A stretch of DNA of 64,000 nucleotides from assembly GCA_003285105.1 (NCBI GenBank), contig CP030158.1, positions 4,326,449 to 4,390,448 on the forward strand, in the 5' to 3' direction. The notes beneath the pieces were generated by a model. That model was not told the DNA's origin, made no database searches, and worked only from the letters and a program-made list of their open reading frames with translations. The position numbers and the translations under genes were made by a program. Numbering within the stretch: position 1 is the first letter of the stretch; every line of letters begins with the position of its first letter. Source of the DNA: Roseithermus sacchariphilus (GTDB lineage Bacteria > Bacteroidota > Rhodothermia > Rhodothermales > MEBIC09517). Shown piece by piece: positions 10,701 to 17,608 of this stretch.

Positions 10701-12924
10701 GAAGGTCCGCCACGATCAGATCCGGCGGGCCGTCGACGTACGTGGTGATGCCGGTGTCGTGGTTCGAGAGGCTGTTGCCGACCGAGTCGGTCAGCGTCAC
10801 GAAGAGGCGGGCCTCGCCGTTGTCGAGCCGGGCGACGTCGAGCACGGCCTGCCAGGTGCCGTCGTGGGCGGTGCCGGCCACGCGCGCGGCAAAGACGAGC
10901 GGGCTGGAGGTCCCATCCTCGTCTTTGAGCCAGGGGCGGACGGACTGTACGCCGCTTCCCTCGTCGCGCACCGCGAGCGTGACGATCCGCTCGGTGGGCG
11001 AGGCCGTCTCGTCCACGACGGGCGGGGCCGCCAGCACGGGCGCCACCACGTCGCCGCCGGTGACGCTCAGCGTCAGCCCGGTGTCGAATTCGGCGTCATA
11101 GCCGTTGGCATCTCTCGCCCAGATGTGGAGCGTCAGGTCCATGTCGGCGGTGCGCGGCGGCAGCGTGAGGGTGGCCTGCCAGGTGCCGTCGGTGGCGTCC
11201 CCCGTGAGGAGGGCGGCCGCCGGCGTGTAGACGGTGTTCCCCTCGTCATCCCGCAGGCGCATGGTGACCCGGTCCACGCCGGTGGCGTCGGTCAGGTGCG
11301 CGGTCATCGTCACGACCACGGCCCCGCCGGACAGATCGGCCACCGGGGGCGTCAGCGTGGGCGTGCCGGCGAGGGCGGGCGGCGCCTGGTCGCTGCCGGT
11401 GAGGGTGACGAACTGGCCGGTGTAGTACAGGGACTGGTTGCCCAGGCTATCCTCCGGGCTCACGGCGACTTCGTAGGTGTCTTCGGGCAGATCGGTCGAT
11501 ACGGTGCACTCGGTCTGCCAGGTGCCGTCGAAGGCATCGCCGCTGAGGAGCGTGAGCGGGGCACAGGAAATACTGCGGAAGGAGCCCGTCGTCGCGAGGT
11601 AGGTGCTCCGCAGACGGGCCACGCCGGAGGCATCCTGCAGGGGGAGCGTCAGCGTGAGCGTCGTCTCGCTGGCGGAGAGGTCGAGCGTGGTGGGCGAGAC
11701 GGTGACGGGCCCGGCGAGCACGGGCGGCTCGCTATCGCCGCCGGTGACGGTCAGCGTCAGCCCCGTCGGCAGGCTGGCCGCATTGCCGGCCGTGTCGCTG
11801 GCATAGACGGAGACGGACCAGTCGCCGGGGGCGGTGGTCGCGGCGATGGTGCAGACGGCCTCCCAGACGCCGTCGGTGGTCGTGCCGGAGACGAGCGTCT
11901 CGCTGCATGAACTGAACGATCCGCTGCCGGACCGGCCGAAGGTGACCGAGACGAAGCTGATGCCGGAAACATCCTGCAGCGGCAGCGTCAGCACAACCGT
12001 CTGGTCGCCGCCCGAGACGTCGACGGCTGCCGGGTCGATGGTCGGCGTACCCGAGAGCACGGGCGCCTGGTTGTCGACGGCGCTGCCGGTGATGTCCACG
12101 AACTGCCCCGTCTCGTCATAGCCGACGTTGCCGAGGCTGTCCTCCGGGCTCAGGAGGATCTCGTAGGAGCCGTTCTCCAGGTCGTCCGGGACGGTGCATT
12201 CGGTCTGCCAGGTGCCGTCGAAGGCATCGCCGCTGAGGAGCGTCAGAGGGGTACAGGTGAGGGCGATGTAGTCGAAAGAGGCCTCGCGCCAGAGGGCGGC
12301 GCTCTGCAGGCCGGCCACGCCGGAGGCGTCCTGCAGCGGGATCGTCAGGGTGAGCGTCGTCTCACCGGCGGAGAGGTCGAGCGCGGCGGGGTCGACCGTG
12401 AGAAGGCCGGTCCGTACGGGCGGCTCACCGTCGCCGCCGGTGACGGCGAGCGTCAGCCCCGTCGGCAGGTCGGTGCCGTTGCCGGCCCCGTCCACGGCAT
12501 AGACGGACGGAGTCCATTCGCCGTTCATCGTGTTCGGGCCGAAGGTGCAGACGGCCTCCCAGACTCCGTCGGCTGCCGACCCCGAGGCCAGCGTCGTCGT
12601 ACAGTCTCCCGGGCTCCCGGCCGCCGCGACGGGCCGGCTGCCCGGGCGGGCCGCCTCGAACTCCTCGAAGCCGTCCTGATAGAAAAAGGCCGAGACGGAC
12701 GCCACGCCGGAGGCGTCCTGCAGCGGCAGCGACAGCGTGACCGACTGCTCGCCGGCGGCCACGTCGATGGCATCGGGCGCAAGAGTCGGCGTGCCCGAGA
12801 GCACGGGCGGATCGGTGTCCTCCTGGGCGCGGGCCGTGGTGGGAAGCAGCAGAGCGGCGAACAGAAGCAACAACCACGGACGGACCGCCGCCGGTGGGGC
12901 CGAGAAACGGGAACGAGACGCCAT
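4726..12924 (-). CDS. Giant secreted Ig/CARDB/dockerin/cohesin protein with T9SS sorting domain
   Basis: This 2732-residue protein has a signal peptide (LLLLFAALLLPTTARAQ). Domains read in order: about six Ig-like repeats (residues 35-725, recurring PPVLxGxPT and LxLPLQDASGVA). Seven CARDB domains follow (about 730-1640, each opening PPDLxVxxL). A presumed beta-sandwich region with an acidic/proline linker (EEEEEETPPPPPP) comes next. Then come a DUF7619-like domain opening SRDPNDLLGPAGYG (2130-2310) and a fibronectin-like segment. Two dockerin-type calcium loops (DTNTDGAVDEQDLL and DANGDGVVDEGDVL, 2415-2495) and a cohesin-like domain precede a T9SS type A tail. It is probably a large surface-attached adhesin or scaffold. 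Ligand and function are unknown. The long open frame on the opposite strand is a GC-codon shadow. Confidence 0.88.
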   Translation of the reverse strand: MASRSRFSAPPAAVRPWLLLLFAALLLPTTARAQEDTDPPVLSGTPTLAPDAIDVAAGEQSVTLSLPLQDASGVASVSAFFYQDGFEEFEAARPGSRPVAAAGSPGDCTTTLASGSAADGVWEAVCTFGPNTMNGEWTPSVYAVDGAGNGTDLPTGLTLAVTGGDGEPPVRTGLLTVDPAALDLSAGETTLTLTIPLQDASGVAGLQSAALWREASFDYIALTCTPLTLLSGDAFDGTWQTECTVPDDLENGSYEILLSPEDSLGNVGYDETGQFVDITGSAVDNQAPVLSGTPTIDPAAVDVSGGDQTVVLTLPLQDVSGISFVSVTFGRSGSGSFSSCSETLVSGTTTDGVWEAVCTIAATTAPGDWSVSVYASDTAGNAASLPTGLTLTVTGGDSEPPVLAGPVTVSPTTLDLSASETTLTLTLPLQDASGVARLRSTYLATTGSFRSISCAPLTLLSGDAFDGTWQTECTVSTDLPEDTYEVAVSPEDSLGNQSLYYTGQFVTLTGSDQAPPALAGTPTLTPPVADLSGGAVVVTMTAHLTDATGVDRVTMRLRDDEGNTVYTPAAALLTGDATDGTWQATLTLPPRTADMDLTLHIWARDANGYDAEFDTGLTLSVTGGDVVAPVLAAPPVVDETASPTERIVTLAVRDEGSGVQSVRPWLKDEDGTSSPLVFAARVAGTAHDGTWQAVLDVARLDNGEARLFVTLTDSVGNSLSNHDTGITTYVDGPPDLIVADLQPGDDPRSGGTLAVTWTVENTGAGPTTAPEWIDYVWLSTDLDLRRGDDIQLSTVSNLYPLDAGESYVRSVEVELPEDAVGTYYLFVSTDNDDAFISTSGRRVSHDRGSVVEALEDNNFAYVAIDIALTPPPDLQVTGLTVPPAVFSGQPVPVSWTVTNEGEGTVERASWKDHLYLSEDEVLDDDDLFLRFVTPPFNQALQLLPGEGYDTTATVTFPIDTDGTYHVLVVTDPDDVVFEYTFDDNNVRASDPITVTLAPPPDLTVSAVEPQGEARSGQPLRVRWTVDNAGGGDVRARSWYDEIWLSADAVLDRDTATRLRQIVRYTPFRAGESYSDSIDVTVPEGLEGTHYLHVVTDATERVFEYDRETNNTTSVPLTVSLTPAPDLTVADVTAPAEGQAGDVVLVSWSVLNQSALGTAQGTWTDRVYLGTSAAGDTTGAYLLGSTAVAGPLAPGQTYRRELGVRLPVDLAGPFHLIVVADASDDVYEHGAEGNNAGVAAEAHPPITVVAYPPVDLAVTAFEAPATALDGTTIPVTVTLTNRGLASPRATAWVDALYLSADTTFDADADVLLAEADAAPPLDAGATYTWARDVAVPVGTRGDLYLLAVADRDGAMVLDTTRANNLRAVPLAVALAPAADLTVPALTVPDEALAGTRISVSWTVRNDGDTLAAGPWTDAVWLSKSARPNNSATLVATITREADLEADSSYTVTADVTLPGHLSGAYYLIVETNRSEDVFERPGHAANTAAHLMNLTLAPPADLVVEQLTVPATGTAGMTAPISWTLANRGTHPATGSVRQAVYLSADPVWDLDDPLLGLVEQEVDLLPGTSASMQLAARPLRVYAAEADGTITEPLPGLPPGDYYVLVRANLLESIRETDYDNNSLASDATLALGIPDLTPGTDVLLDSTGMAYYRLPVPAGVDVAVSLDQAGTAGGAAELYVRRGTLASRSTYDAYAAGFGPERRVVLPAQPAADTVYVLAYLPEYTGPQHLRADLLGFDVTRVTPAYGGTAGVVTVLVEGAQFSEATEILLRSPEGDEMAPFELYPVHSALMRARFDLRGSVPGFYDVVARTAGQEAVLAGGFDVREGGSARPRVYLSYPDAFRPFEPLTVHVTLINEGEINALDYMLTVFAPPDIAIEPQQPDALLPELPGRPPLTFGEDAGPFYFQTTGANILPIQVFELPPGDRVDLVLDLVGDRRIGETVFFNAKVTRLTRSRFTDTGRMADIRSAAGFKHMVNLLTLAIEQNDLAAAGKASGECDTKADVEGLVAEFLSAAGLTPGSALKNMATTIAGLIASELGGPLGVAAALLAEIYSAYNYVTGLESAYGKLWEEIDKEMKRAQKCREEEEEETPPPPPPSGNPPGWTCGASGCSRTPPNDEDDDDGASTPTGSRDPNDLLGPAGYGAERWVGLGAPLPYTIRFENDSTFANGPAQRVTIEQALDPDFDAGSFRLGGFGFAGHTFTVPPGRAFYSTRVDVRDTLGVFVDVMAGLDVVRNRLTWTFQAIDPATGQPPRDPRVGMLPVNDTAGAGQGYVTYTIEPNPASPTGARLDAVADIVFDQNEVIRTPPIFNTLDAAPPASRIVEAPAGLSDVSATVRWTGDDGEGAGIATYTLYVAADGGPFEPVQTDLTGTETAFTGEIGTTYEFFVLATDHAGNREALKTARETYALVGATTTVRPGDTNTDGAVDEQDLLPIGAHFGTYGPSRLGTAADWAAQEVLVWTPEAAAAADANGDGVVDEGDVLVVGTHFGNTDAAGKGAAEGMARLQIQPLPVGKTFPIHLSAGTDDAAVEVLGASLRLRLPPELAYAGADPGAALVADGADALRLVRAGDGLVAAAFTRRAVQGGSAPLAGEPVVTVQVEVVAPMASFVDVVLERAAALTAAGVALDPSALRLASPEAVEVPTQLRLEPNYPNPFNPTTTIRFALPEAGPVSLEVYDVLGRRVARLLDRDPREAGWHAVRFDATGLASGIYFYRVEIGRQRQVRKMLLVK

Positions 12925-13020
12925 GGGAGAAAGGCACGTGCGATGACGAGAGACGCGATGGGGCAGGCTTCGCCCCTAGACCCATGGCGACAAGCACCGT
13001 GCAATAAGGACATCCTCCCG

Positions 13021-13087
13021 CCAGCTTTCAGCGATCAGCCGTCAGCTTTCAGCCAGCAGCCAGCAGCCAGCAGCTTTCAGCCGTCAG
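13021..13087 (+). repeat. Heptanucleotide repeat array, AGCC family
   Basis: This is a run of degenerate 7-bp units of the form NNNCAGC (TTTCAGC, GATCAGC, CGTCAGC, TTTCAGC, then CAGCAGC three times, TTTCAGC, CGTCAGC). The four core bases keep strict heptad phase while the other three vary. Related arrays occur at 13240, 31058, 40633 and 48662. Confidence 0.85.
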
Positions 13088-13123
13088 CGGCCCGGGGCCC
13101 GGATCCGAAGTCGCAACCCAGAT

Positions 13124-13230
13124 CCTCCCCTTGCGAAGGGGAGGTGTCGCGCAGCGACGGAGGGGTAGCCCCCGGGCGGGGGCGGCGTCGCGGCGGGGTC
13201 TGACCCCCTTCCCCCTGCGGGGACTTCCCC
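13124..13230 (+). repeat. Dispersed palindromic element, copy 1
   Basis: It begins with a perfect hairpin CCTCCCCTT-GCG-AAGGGGAGG, followed by a second, GTCGC-GCA-GCGAC, then GGAGGGGTAGCCCCCGGG. About 70 bases are nearly identical to the reverse complement of 48583-48652. The two copies share the hairpin order and differ mainly by compensated or single-base changes, so this is a REP-like dispersed repeat and not a one-off terminator. Confidence 0.75.
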
Positions 13231-13239
13231 CTGTGCGGC

Positions 13240-13338
13240 CGTCAGCTATCAGCCGTCAGCCTTCAGCCTTCAGCCGTCAGCCTTCAGCTTTCAGCCTTCA
13301 GCTTTCAGCCCACAGCCAGAAGCCAGCAGCCCGCAGCC
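13240..13338 (+). repeat. Heptanucleotide repeat array, AGCC family
   Basis: This is the second arm of the composite, about fourteen 7-bp units of the form NTCAGCY (GTCAGCT, ATCAGCC, GTCAGCC, TTCAGCC and similar), ending in AGAAGCC, AGCAGCC, CGCAGCC. It ends 5 bases before the stop codon of the Ycf48-like gene. Confidence 0.85.
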
Positions 13339-13342
13339 CGGC

Positions 13343-14419
13343 TCACTCCATCGGCAGGCTCACCTTCGTGATGCGTCCATCGCGGCCCACGAGCCAGCCG
13401 GCTTCCGGGCCGGCCAGCGCCAGGCTCCAGTATTCCAGCGTGTCGAGCGGCATCCAGGACGCGGCATCGTCGGTCGAAAGCGCCGCTCCGCGCGGTCCGA
13501 CGGCGATCAGCGTCGGCGGCGACGCGCCGGGCACGTAGGCGCTGCCGTAGACCGGCCCCGGAAACGGCGGAGACGTGCCCGGCCGCCAGGTCCGCCCCCC
13601 GTCGCGGGTGACGGCCACGTTCGTCGTGAACGCGTCGGGGGCGGCCAGATCCCCGCCCATGGCCACGCCGTGCAGGGCATCGCGGAAGGCCAGCGTAGCG
13701 AGGCCGGCCGTCTCGCCGGCCCCCACCGGCGTATCGCTCACGCGCCAGGTGCGTCCCCGGTCGTCGGTGCGAAAGACCCGCGCCGTGGCGGCGGCCGCCG
13801 TGCCGAAGAGCGCCGTGCGGTCCCCCACCGTCGTCAGGCACGTGCCGCTCGCGGCGAAGCTGCCCTCACCCGGCAGCGCCGGCGGCAGCGCCGGCGGCAG
13901 CACTTCGGACGACACCGGCTGCCACGTACGCCCGCCGTCGGCCGTGATGATGACCGGAAAGCGTCCGTCGACGGCATCGCTGAAGGCGATCCCGTGCCGG
14001 GCATCCCAGAAATCCATGCAGTCGAAGAAGGCCTCCGGGACGTCGTTTTGGAAGGAGAGACGCCAGGTGCGCCCGGCGTCCGGGGTGTGGTAGATGCGGG
14101 ACGCCGGCCCCGGACCGATGCTCAGCAGAAAGGCCGTATCGGCGCTGACGGCGTGTACGTCGCGGAACTGCAGCGTGTCGGCCCCGGGCACCACCCCCGT
14201 GGTCCAGGACGCCCCGCCGTCGCGCGTCCATGCGTAGGTGCCCTGCGTGCCGGCCAGCCACACGGTCCGTGCATCGACGGCATCGGCCCCGATGAACAGC
14301 ACGTCGGTGCCGGCATCCTGCGGCATCAGCCGGGGCACGGGATCCGCACCCGGCGCCTCCGCCCGGCAGGCGGACAGCCACAGCGCCAGGCCCAGCCCGA
14401 CGAAGGAGACGAAACGCAT
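13343..14419 (-). CDS. Ycf48/BNR-like beta-propeller lipoprotein
   Basis: This 358-residue protein has a lipoprotein signal (LGLALWLSAC, lipidated cysteine at about residue 18). The rest is a beta-propeller with recurring Asp-box-like motifs: TRDGGASWTTG, TPDAGRTWRLS, TADGGRTWQPV, TDDRGRTWRVS and TRDGGRTWRPG. Such repeats occur in sialidase-like, Ycf48/HCF136 and VPS10-type folds. The short loops and even spacing match the WD40/YVTN/BNR-like proteins common in Bacteroidota, usually with no known enzyme activity. It probably sits on the periplasmic face of a membrane. It is divergent from rlpA with a 158-base spacer. Confidence 0.8.
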   Translation of the reverse strand: MRFVSFVGLGLALWLSACRAEAPGADPVPRLMPQDAGTDVLFIGADAVDARTVWLAGTQGTYAWTRDGGASWTTGVVPGADTLQFRDVHAVSADTAFLLSIGPGPASRIYHTPDAGRTWRLSFQNDVPEAFFDCMDFWDARHGIAFSDAVDGRFPVIITADGGRTWQPVSSEVLPPALPPALPGEGSFAASGTCLTTVGDRTALFGTAAAATARVFRTDDRGRTWRVSDTPVGAGETAGLATLAFRDALHGVAMGGDLAAPDAFTTNVAVTRDGGRTWRPGTSPPFPGPVYGSAYVPGASPPTLIAVGPRGAALSTDDAASWMPLDTLEYWSLALAGPEAGWLVGRDGRITKVSLPME

Positions 14420-14577
14420 GAGGCATCACCGATGAGGGTCGACGCCGTAACCTCGGGCCGCGGCCGCTGAGACGCAAGCCATCCCCCCCTCCGACCGAAA
14501 CCAACGCCGGCCCCTCGCATTCGAGGGGACGCCCGGCGACGTCCGGGCCCGGATCGCCGCCACCCACGTCCCCGCCG

Positions 14578-14964
14578 ATGCCTCGCTCGCTCGCCCCGGT
14601 CCTGCTGATCCTGACGATGCTGGCCGTCGGCTGTGGCAGCACCCGCCCCGGCACCGACGCCGCCACCGTCCAGACCGGCATCGCCTCGTACGTGGCCGAT
14701 CACCTGCGGGACCGCCCCACGGCCAGCGGCGAGCCCTACGACCCGGAGGCCCTGACGGCGGCCCACCGGAGCCTTCCCTTCGGCACCATCGTGCGCGTGA
14801 CGAATCTGTCCAACGGTCGCCAGGTGGTCGTGCGCATCAACGACCGGGGGCCGTTCGTATCCGGGCGCATCATCGACGTCTCCAGGCGCGCGGCCGACGC
14901 CCTCGGCTTCGTGCAGGACGGTCTGGCGCAGGTGCGCGTGGAGGTGCTGCCCCGCCACCCATAG
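14578..14964 (+). CDS. rlpA: RlpA-like septal ring lytic transglycosylase lipoprotein
   Basis: This is a 128-residue lipoprotein. The signal ends in the lipobox LAVGC and the mature part is almost entirely the RlpA double-psi beta-barrel: GIASYVADHLRDRPTASGEPYD, LTAAHRSLPFGTIVRVTN, NGRQVVVRINDRGPF, GRIIDVSRRAADALGF. The conserved Glu (SGE), His (AAHRSLP) and Asp (INDRGPF) of the family are all present. Members cleave glycan strands lacking stem peptides at the septum or bind them. The protein lacks the C-terminal SPOR domain of E. coli RlpA, as is usual for short family members. It converges with pgm, 28 bases away. Confidence 0.88.
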   Translation: MPRSLAPVLLILTMLAVGCGSTRPGTDAATVQTGIASYVADHLRDRPTASGEPYDPEALTAAHRSLPFGTIVRVTNLSNGRQVVVRINDRGPFVSGRIIDVSRRAADALGFVQDGLAQVRVEVLPRHP

Positions 14965-14992
14965 CCCGCCGGCCCCGGTCGTACGAAGGGTG

Positions 14993-16645
14993 TTACACGC
15001 CGGCCCGGGCGAACGCCGCGCTGATGAGCGCCTGCGCTTCCTCCTGGATCGCCTTCAGGTGCTCTGCCCCTTTGAAGCTCTCGGCGTAGATCTTGTAGAT
15101 CATCTCCGTGCCCGAGGGGCGGGCCGCGAACCAGCCGTTCTCCGTGACCACCTTCAGCCCGCCGATGGGCGCGTCGTTGCCCGGCGCGCGGGTCAGCGTC
15201 GCCAGGATCGGCTCACCGGCCAGCGTGTCGGCGTCGATGAGATCCGGGCTGAGGTTCTTCAGCACGGCCTTCTGCTCCAGCGTCGCCGGGGCGTCCAGCC
15301 GCTCGTAGACGCAGCGACCGAAGGCCTCCTCCAGCCCGGCGTAGAGCTCGCCCGGATCGCGTTCGGTGACGGCCACGATCTCCGCCGCCAGCAGATCCAG
15401 GATGATGCCGTCCTTGTCGGTCGTCCAGACCGTACCGTCCGTGCGCAGGAACGAGGCCCCCGCGCTCTCCTCCCCCCCGAAGCCGTAGCGGCCGTCGATC
15501 AGCCCGTCCACGAACCACTTGAACCCGACCGGCACCTCGGCCAGCCGCCGCCCCAGCCGCTTCGCCACGCGATCGATCATGGCGCTGGAGACGAGTGTCT
15601 TGCCCACGGCGGCGTCGGCCGGCCAGTCGGGACGATGCCGGAACAGGTAGTCCACGGCGACGGCAAGGTAGTGGTTCGGGTTGAGCAGCCCCGCGCTGCG
15701 CGTGACGATGCCGTGGCGGTCGTAGTCCGGGTCGTTGCCGAAGGCAATGTCGAAGCGATCCTTCAGGGCGATCAGCCCCGCCATGGCGTAGGGCGAGGAG
15801 CAGTCCATCCGGATCTTGCCGTCTTTGTCGACGGTCATGAAGGAGAAGGTCGGATCGACACGGTCGTTGACGACCTCCAGGTCGAGCCCGTAGCGATCGG
15901 CGAGGGGCGCCCAGTAATGCACGCCCGCCCCGCCCATCGGGTCGACGCCGATCTTGAGCCCGGCCGACCGGATCGCCTCCAGGTTCACCACGCTCGCCAG
16001 GTCGGCGACGTAGGGCTGGACGTAGTCGTATTCCTGCGTCGTATCCGCCTGCAGGGCGCGGGCCAGCGGGAGGCGCCGGACGGCCTTCAGGCCACCTTCC
16101 AGGATCTCGTTGGCGTGGTCCTGAATGGTCTGCGTCGCCTCCGTGCCGGCCGGGCCGCCGGTGGGCGGGTTGTACTTGAAGCCGCCGTCCTCGGGCGGGT
16201 TGTGCGACGGGGTGATCACGACGCCGTCGGCCAGGCCATCGCGGCGGCCCCGGTTGTAGGTCAGGATGGCGTGCGAGATGACTGGCGTGGGCGTGTAGCC
16301 CCGCCCGGCCTGCAGGACGATCGTCTGCTCGTTGGCCGCGAAGACCTCGATGGCCGTCGAGAGCGCCGCTTCGGACAGCGCGTGCGTGTCCATGCCCAGG
16401 TAGAGCGGGCCGGTGATGCCCTGCGCCTGCCGGTAGGCGCAGATGGCCTGGCAGACGGCCAGGATGTGGTCCTCGTTGAAGCTGGCGTTCAGGGAGGTGC
16501 CCCGGTGCCCGGACGTCCCGAAGGAGACGCGCTGGCCCGGCTCGCGGGGATCGGGCTGGAGGGTGTAGTAGGCCGAAACGAGGCGGGGGACGTTGACGAG
16601 CAGATCGGGCGGGGCCGGCTGGCCGGCGAGGTCGTGCAGAGCCAC
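14993..16645 (-). CDS. pgm: Phosphoglucomutase, alpha-D-glucose type
   Basis: This 550-residue enzyme interconverts glucose 1-phosphate and glucose 6-phosphate. All four active-site loops are visible: the phosphoserine loop [11 protein letters not shown], the metal loop DPDYDRHG, the sugar loop [12 protein letters not shown] and the phosphate loop RPSGTEM. The N-terminal FGTSGHRG motif matches the alpha-D-glucose-specific family, whose E. coli member has 546 residues. The GTG at 16645-16643 ([13 protein letters not shown]) was chosen because family similarity starts there; the upstream in-frame extension runs into a long inverted repeat. No operon partner is adjacent. Confidence 0.93.
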   Translation of the reverse strand: MALHDLAGQPAPPDLLVNVPRLVSAYYTLQPDPREPGQRVSFGTSGHRGTSLNASFNEDHILAVCQAICAYRQAQGITGPLYLGMDTHALSEAALSTAIEVFAANEQTIVLQAGRGYTPTPVISHAILTYNRGRRDGLADGVVITPSHNPPEDGGFKYNPPTGGPAGTEATQTIQDHANEILEGGLKAVRRLPLARALQADTTQEYDYVQPYVADLASVVNLEAIRSAGLKIGVDPMGGAGVHYWAPLADRYGLDLEVVNDRVDPTFSFMTVDKDGKIRMDCSSPYAMAGLIALKDRFDIAFGNDPDYDRHGIVTRSAGLLNPNHYLAVAVDYLFRHRPDWPADAAVGKTLVSSAMIDRVAKRLGRRLAEVPVGFKWFVDGLIDGRYGFGGEESAGASFLRTDGTVWTTDKDGIILDLLAAEIVAVTERDPGELYAGLEEAFGRCVYERLDAPATLEQKAVLKNLSPDLIDADTLAGEPILATLTRAPGNDAPIGGLKVVTENGWFAARPSGTEMIYKIYAESFKGAEHLKAIQEEAQALISAAFARAGV

Positions 16646-16708
16646 GGGGAGCAGACGGGATGGGTGAGTGGGATGCGGGCTGTGTGGAAGGATGGTACGG
16701 ACGGCGGC

Positions 16709-16766
16709 GCGGGCGTGCAACGCCCCGGACGCGGCAATTTACGCAGCCGGGGCGTTGCACGCCCGC
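16709..16766. repeat. Perfect 20-bp inverted repeat upstream of pgm
   Basis: The arms are GCGGGCGTGCAACGCCCCGG (16709-16728) and its exact reverse complement (16747-16766), with an 18-base loop. It lies 64 bases upstream of the pgm GTG and at the left edge of the decayed gene. There is no T-run, so it is not an ordinary terminator. It could be a dispersed palindrome or a boundary left by a mobile element. Confidence 0.8.
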
Positions 16767-16774
16767 CGTTCGGC

Positions 16775-17489
16775 CCGATGTGCCCCGACGGCCGGCACGT
16801 GGCCTACACGATGTGCCCCGACGAGGAGCGGAACGCCATCCATCGCGTTCCGTTGGCAGGCGGCACGCCGACGAGGTTACCGACGGAAGTACAACACGTA
16901 CCGTCCGCACAGCGGGCTGGATTACCTGACGCCATCGGCCTCTGCGGCACGTTGCTGCAAGCAGTCCGATATCATCCTGGAACCGGTGCCGGCACTATTA
17001 TAGCCCTGGCACAAAACATGGTGGCACTTCAGCCCTGCAGGACCGACGCGTCATGGTGATGGTGACGACCGGCGCGCACGGGTAGCTCCAGGGCCTCGGC
17101 CAGCACTGGGAGGGATGTTTGGCCAGGGAGGCATGACCAACCGCGACGCCCTCAAGACCGCCACGATCGACGGCGCCCGCGCGCTGGGCATGGACGGCAC
17201 CAGCGGCTTGCTCGAAGCCGGCAAGCTGGCCGACCACGTCATGGTCGACGGCAACCCGCTGGAGACCCTGCACGCCACCGAAAACGTCGAACTAGTGATG
17301 ATCAACGGCCGCCTGTTCGACGCCGCTACGATGAACCAGACCGGCAACCATCCGGAGGAACGCCCGCCGTTCTGGTGGCAGCGCGAGGGCGTCGATGATT
17401 CCTTCATCCGGATGCCCGCCCATGCCCTTCCCTCGAAGGCGGCGCCGTGTGCTCGTACGGACGCCATTCATTTCCTTGACGCGGCATGA
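16775..17489 (+). pseudogene. Decayed PD40-amidohydrolase gene
   Basis: Two ends of one protein family are visible. The first end is at 16778-16888: a PD40/TolB-like blade with PDGRHVAYT and IHRVPLAGGTPTRLPTE. The second is at 17040-17489: the C-terminal part of an amidohydrolase, VTTGAHG, LQGLGQHWEG, MFGQGGMTNRDALKTATIDG, GLLEAGKLADHVMVDGNPLE. Known members fuse an N-terminal PD40 propeller to an amidohydrolase and exceed 1000 residues, so most of the middle is missing. The remaining C-terminal part carries an in-frame TAG between GAHG and LQGLG, and a frameshift between HWEG and MFGQGG. An IS3 transposase scrap sits at the deletion junction. Confidence 0.75.
16878..16960 (+). mobile_element. 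IS3-family transposase C-terminal remnant
   Basis: About 27 codons read YRRKYNTYRPHSGLDYLTPS and then ASAARC. This matches the C-terminal end of IS3-family OrfB (consensus YNxxRPHSxLGYLTPxEFA). No other part of the transposase or its terminal inverted repeats can be recognised. It is out of frame with the PD40 fragment it follows and overlaps by a few codons. The match is short, so the family call is moderately secure. Confidence 0.6.
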
Positions 17490-17552
17490 GACATCAGGAA
17501 TGCGGCGTGAGACGGTCCGCCACAACCCAGACCACATCCCTCACACCCCGCC

Positions 17553-17600
17553 ATGATCCTCGCTGCCGAAGCCGCCCCACCATTCTTCATCGACTGCCAC
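17553..17600 (+). pseudogene. 5' stub of a KefB-like antiporter gene
   Basis: The first 14 codons (MILAAEAAPPFFID) are nearly the same as the start of the antiporter at 19308 (MILAAGAAPPFFVE), with about 40 of 46 bases matching. Similarity stops abruptly where the AT-rich segment begins. The differences are mostly at third positions, so this is an old paralogue or an old insertion scar and not a fresh target duplication. Confidence 0.55.
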
Positions 17601-17608
17601 TCGTCGCA

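Larger units (their letters stand above)
12925..13342. other. Gene-free spacer packed with repeats
   Basis: This 418-base gap contains no credible gene. It holds two runs of 7-bp repeats (13021-13087 and 13240-13338) around a dispersed palindromic element (13124-13230). The promoter of the giant minus-strand gene must lie at its left end, about 12925-13020. Open frames through it translate to low-complexity strings such as PSAFSQQPAAS, which is the signature of the repeat and not of a protein. Confidence 0.7.

Noticed and set aside
4483-11910. 2475-codon open frame on the plus strand
   Set aside because: It lies antisense to the giant Ig/CARDB gene. Its translation is rich in Gly, Arg, Val and His with no domains, the pattern of a third-position GC shadow.
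12943-13320. Small proteins reading PSAFSQQPAAS and similar
   Set aside because: These are translations of the heptanucleotide repeats; there is no start signal or conserved fold.
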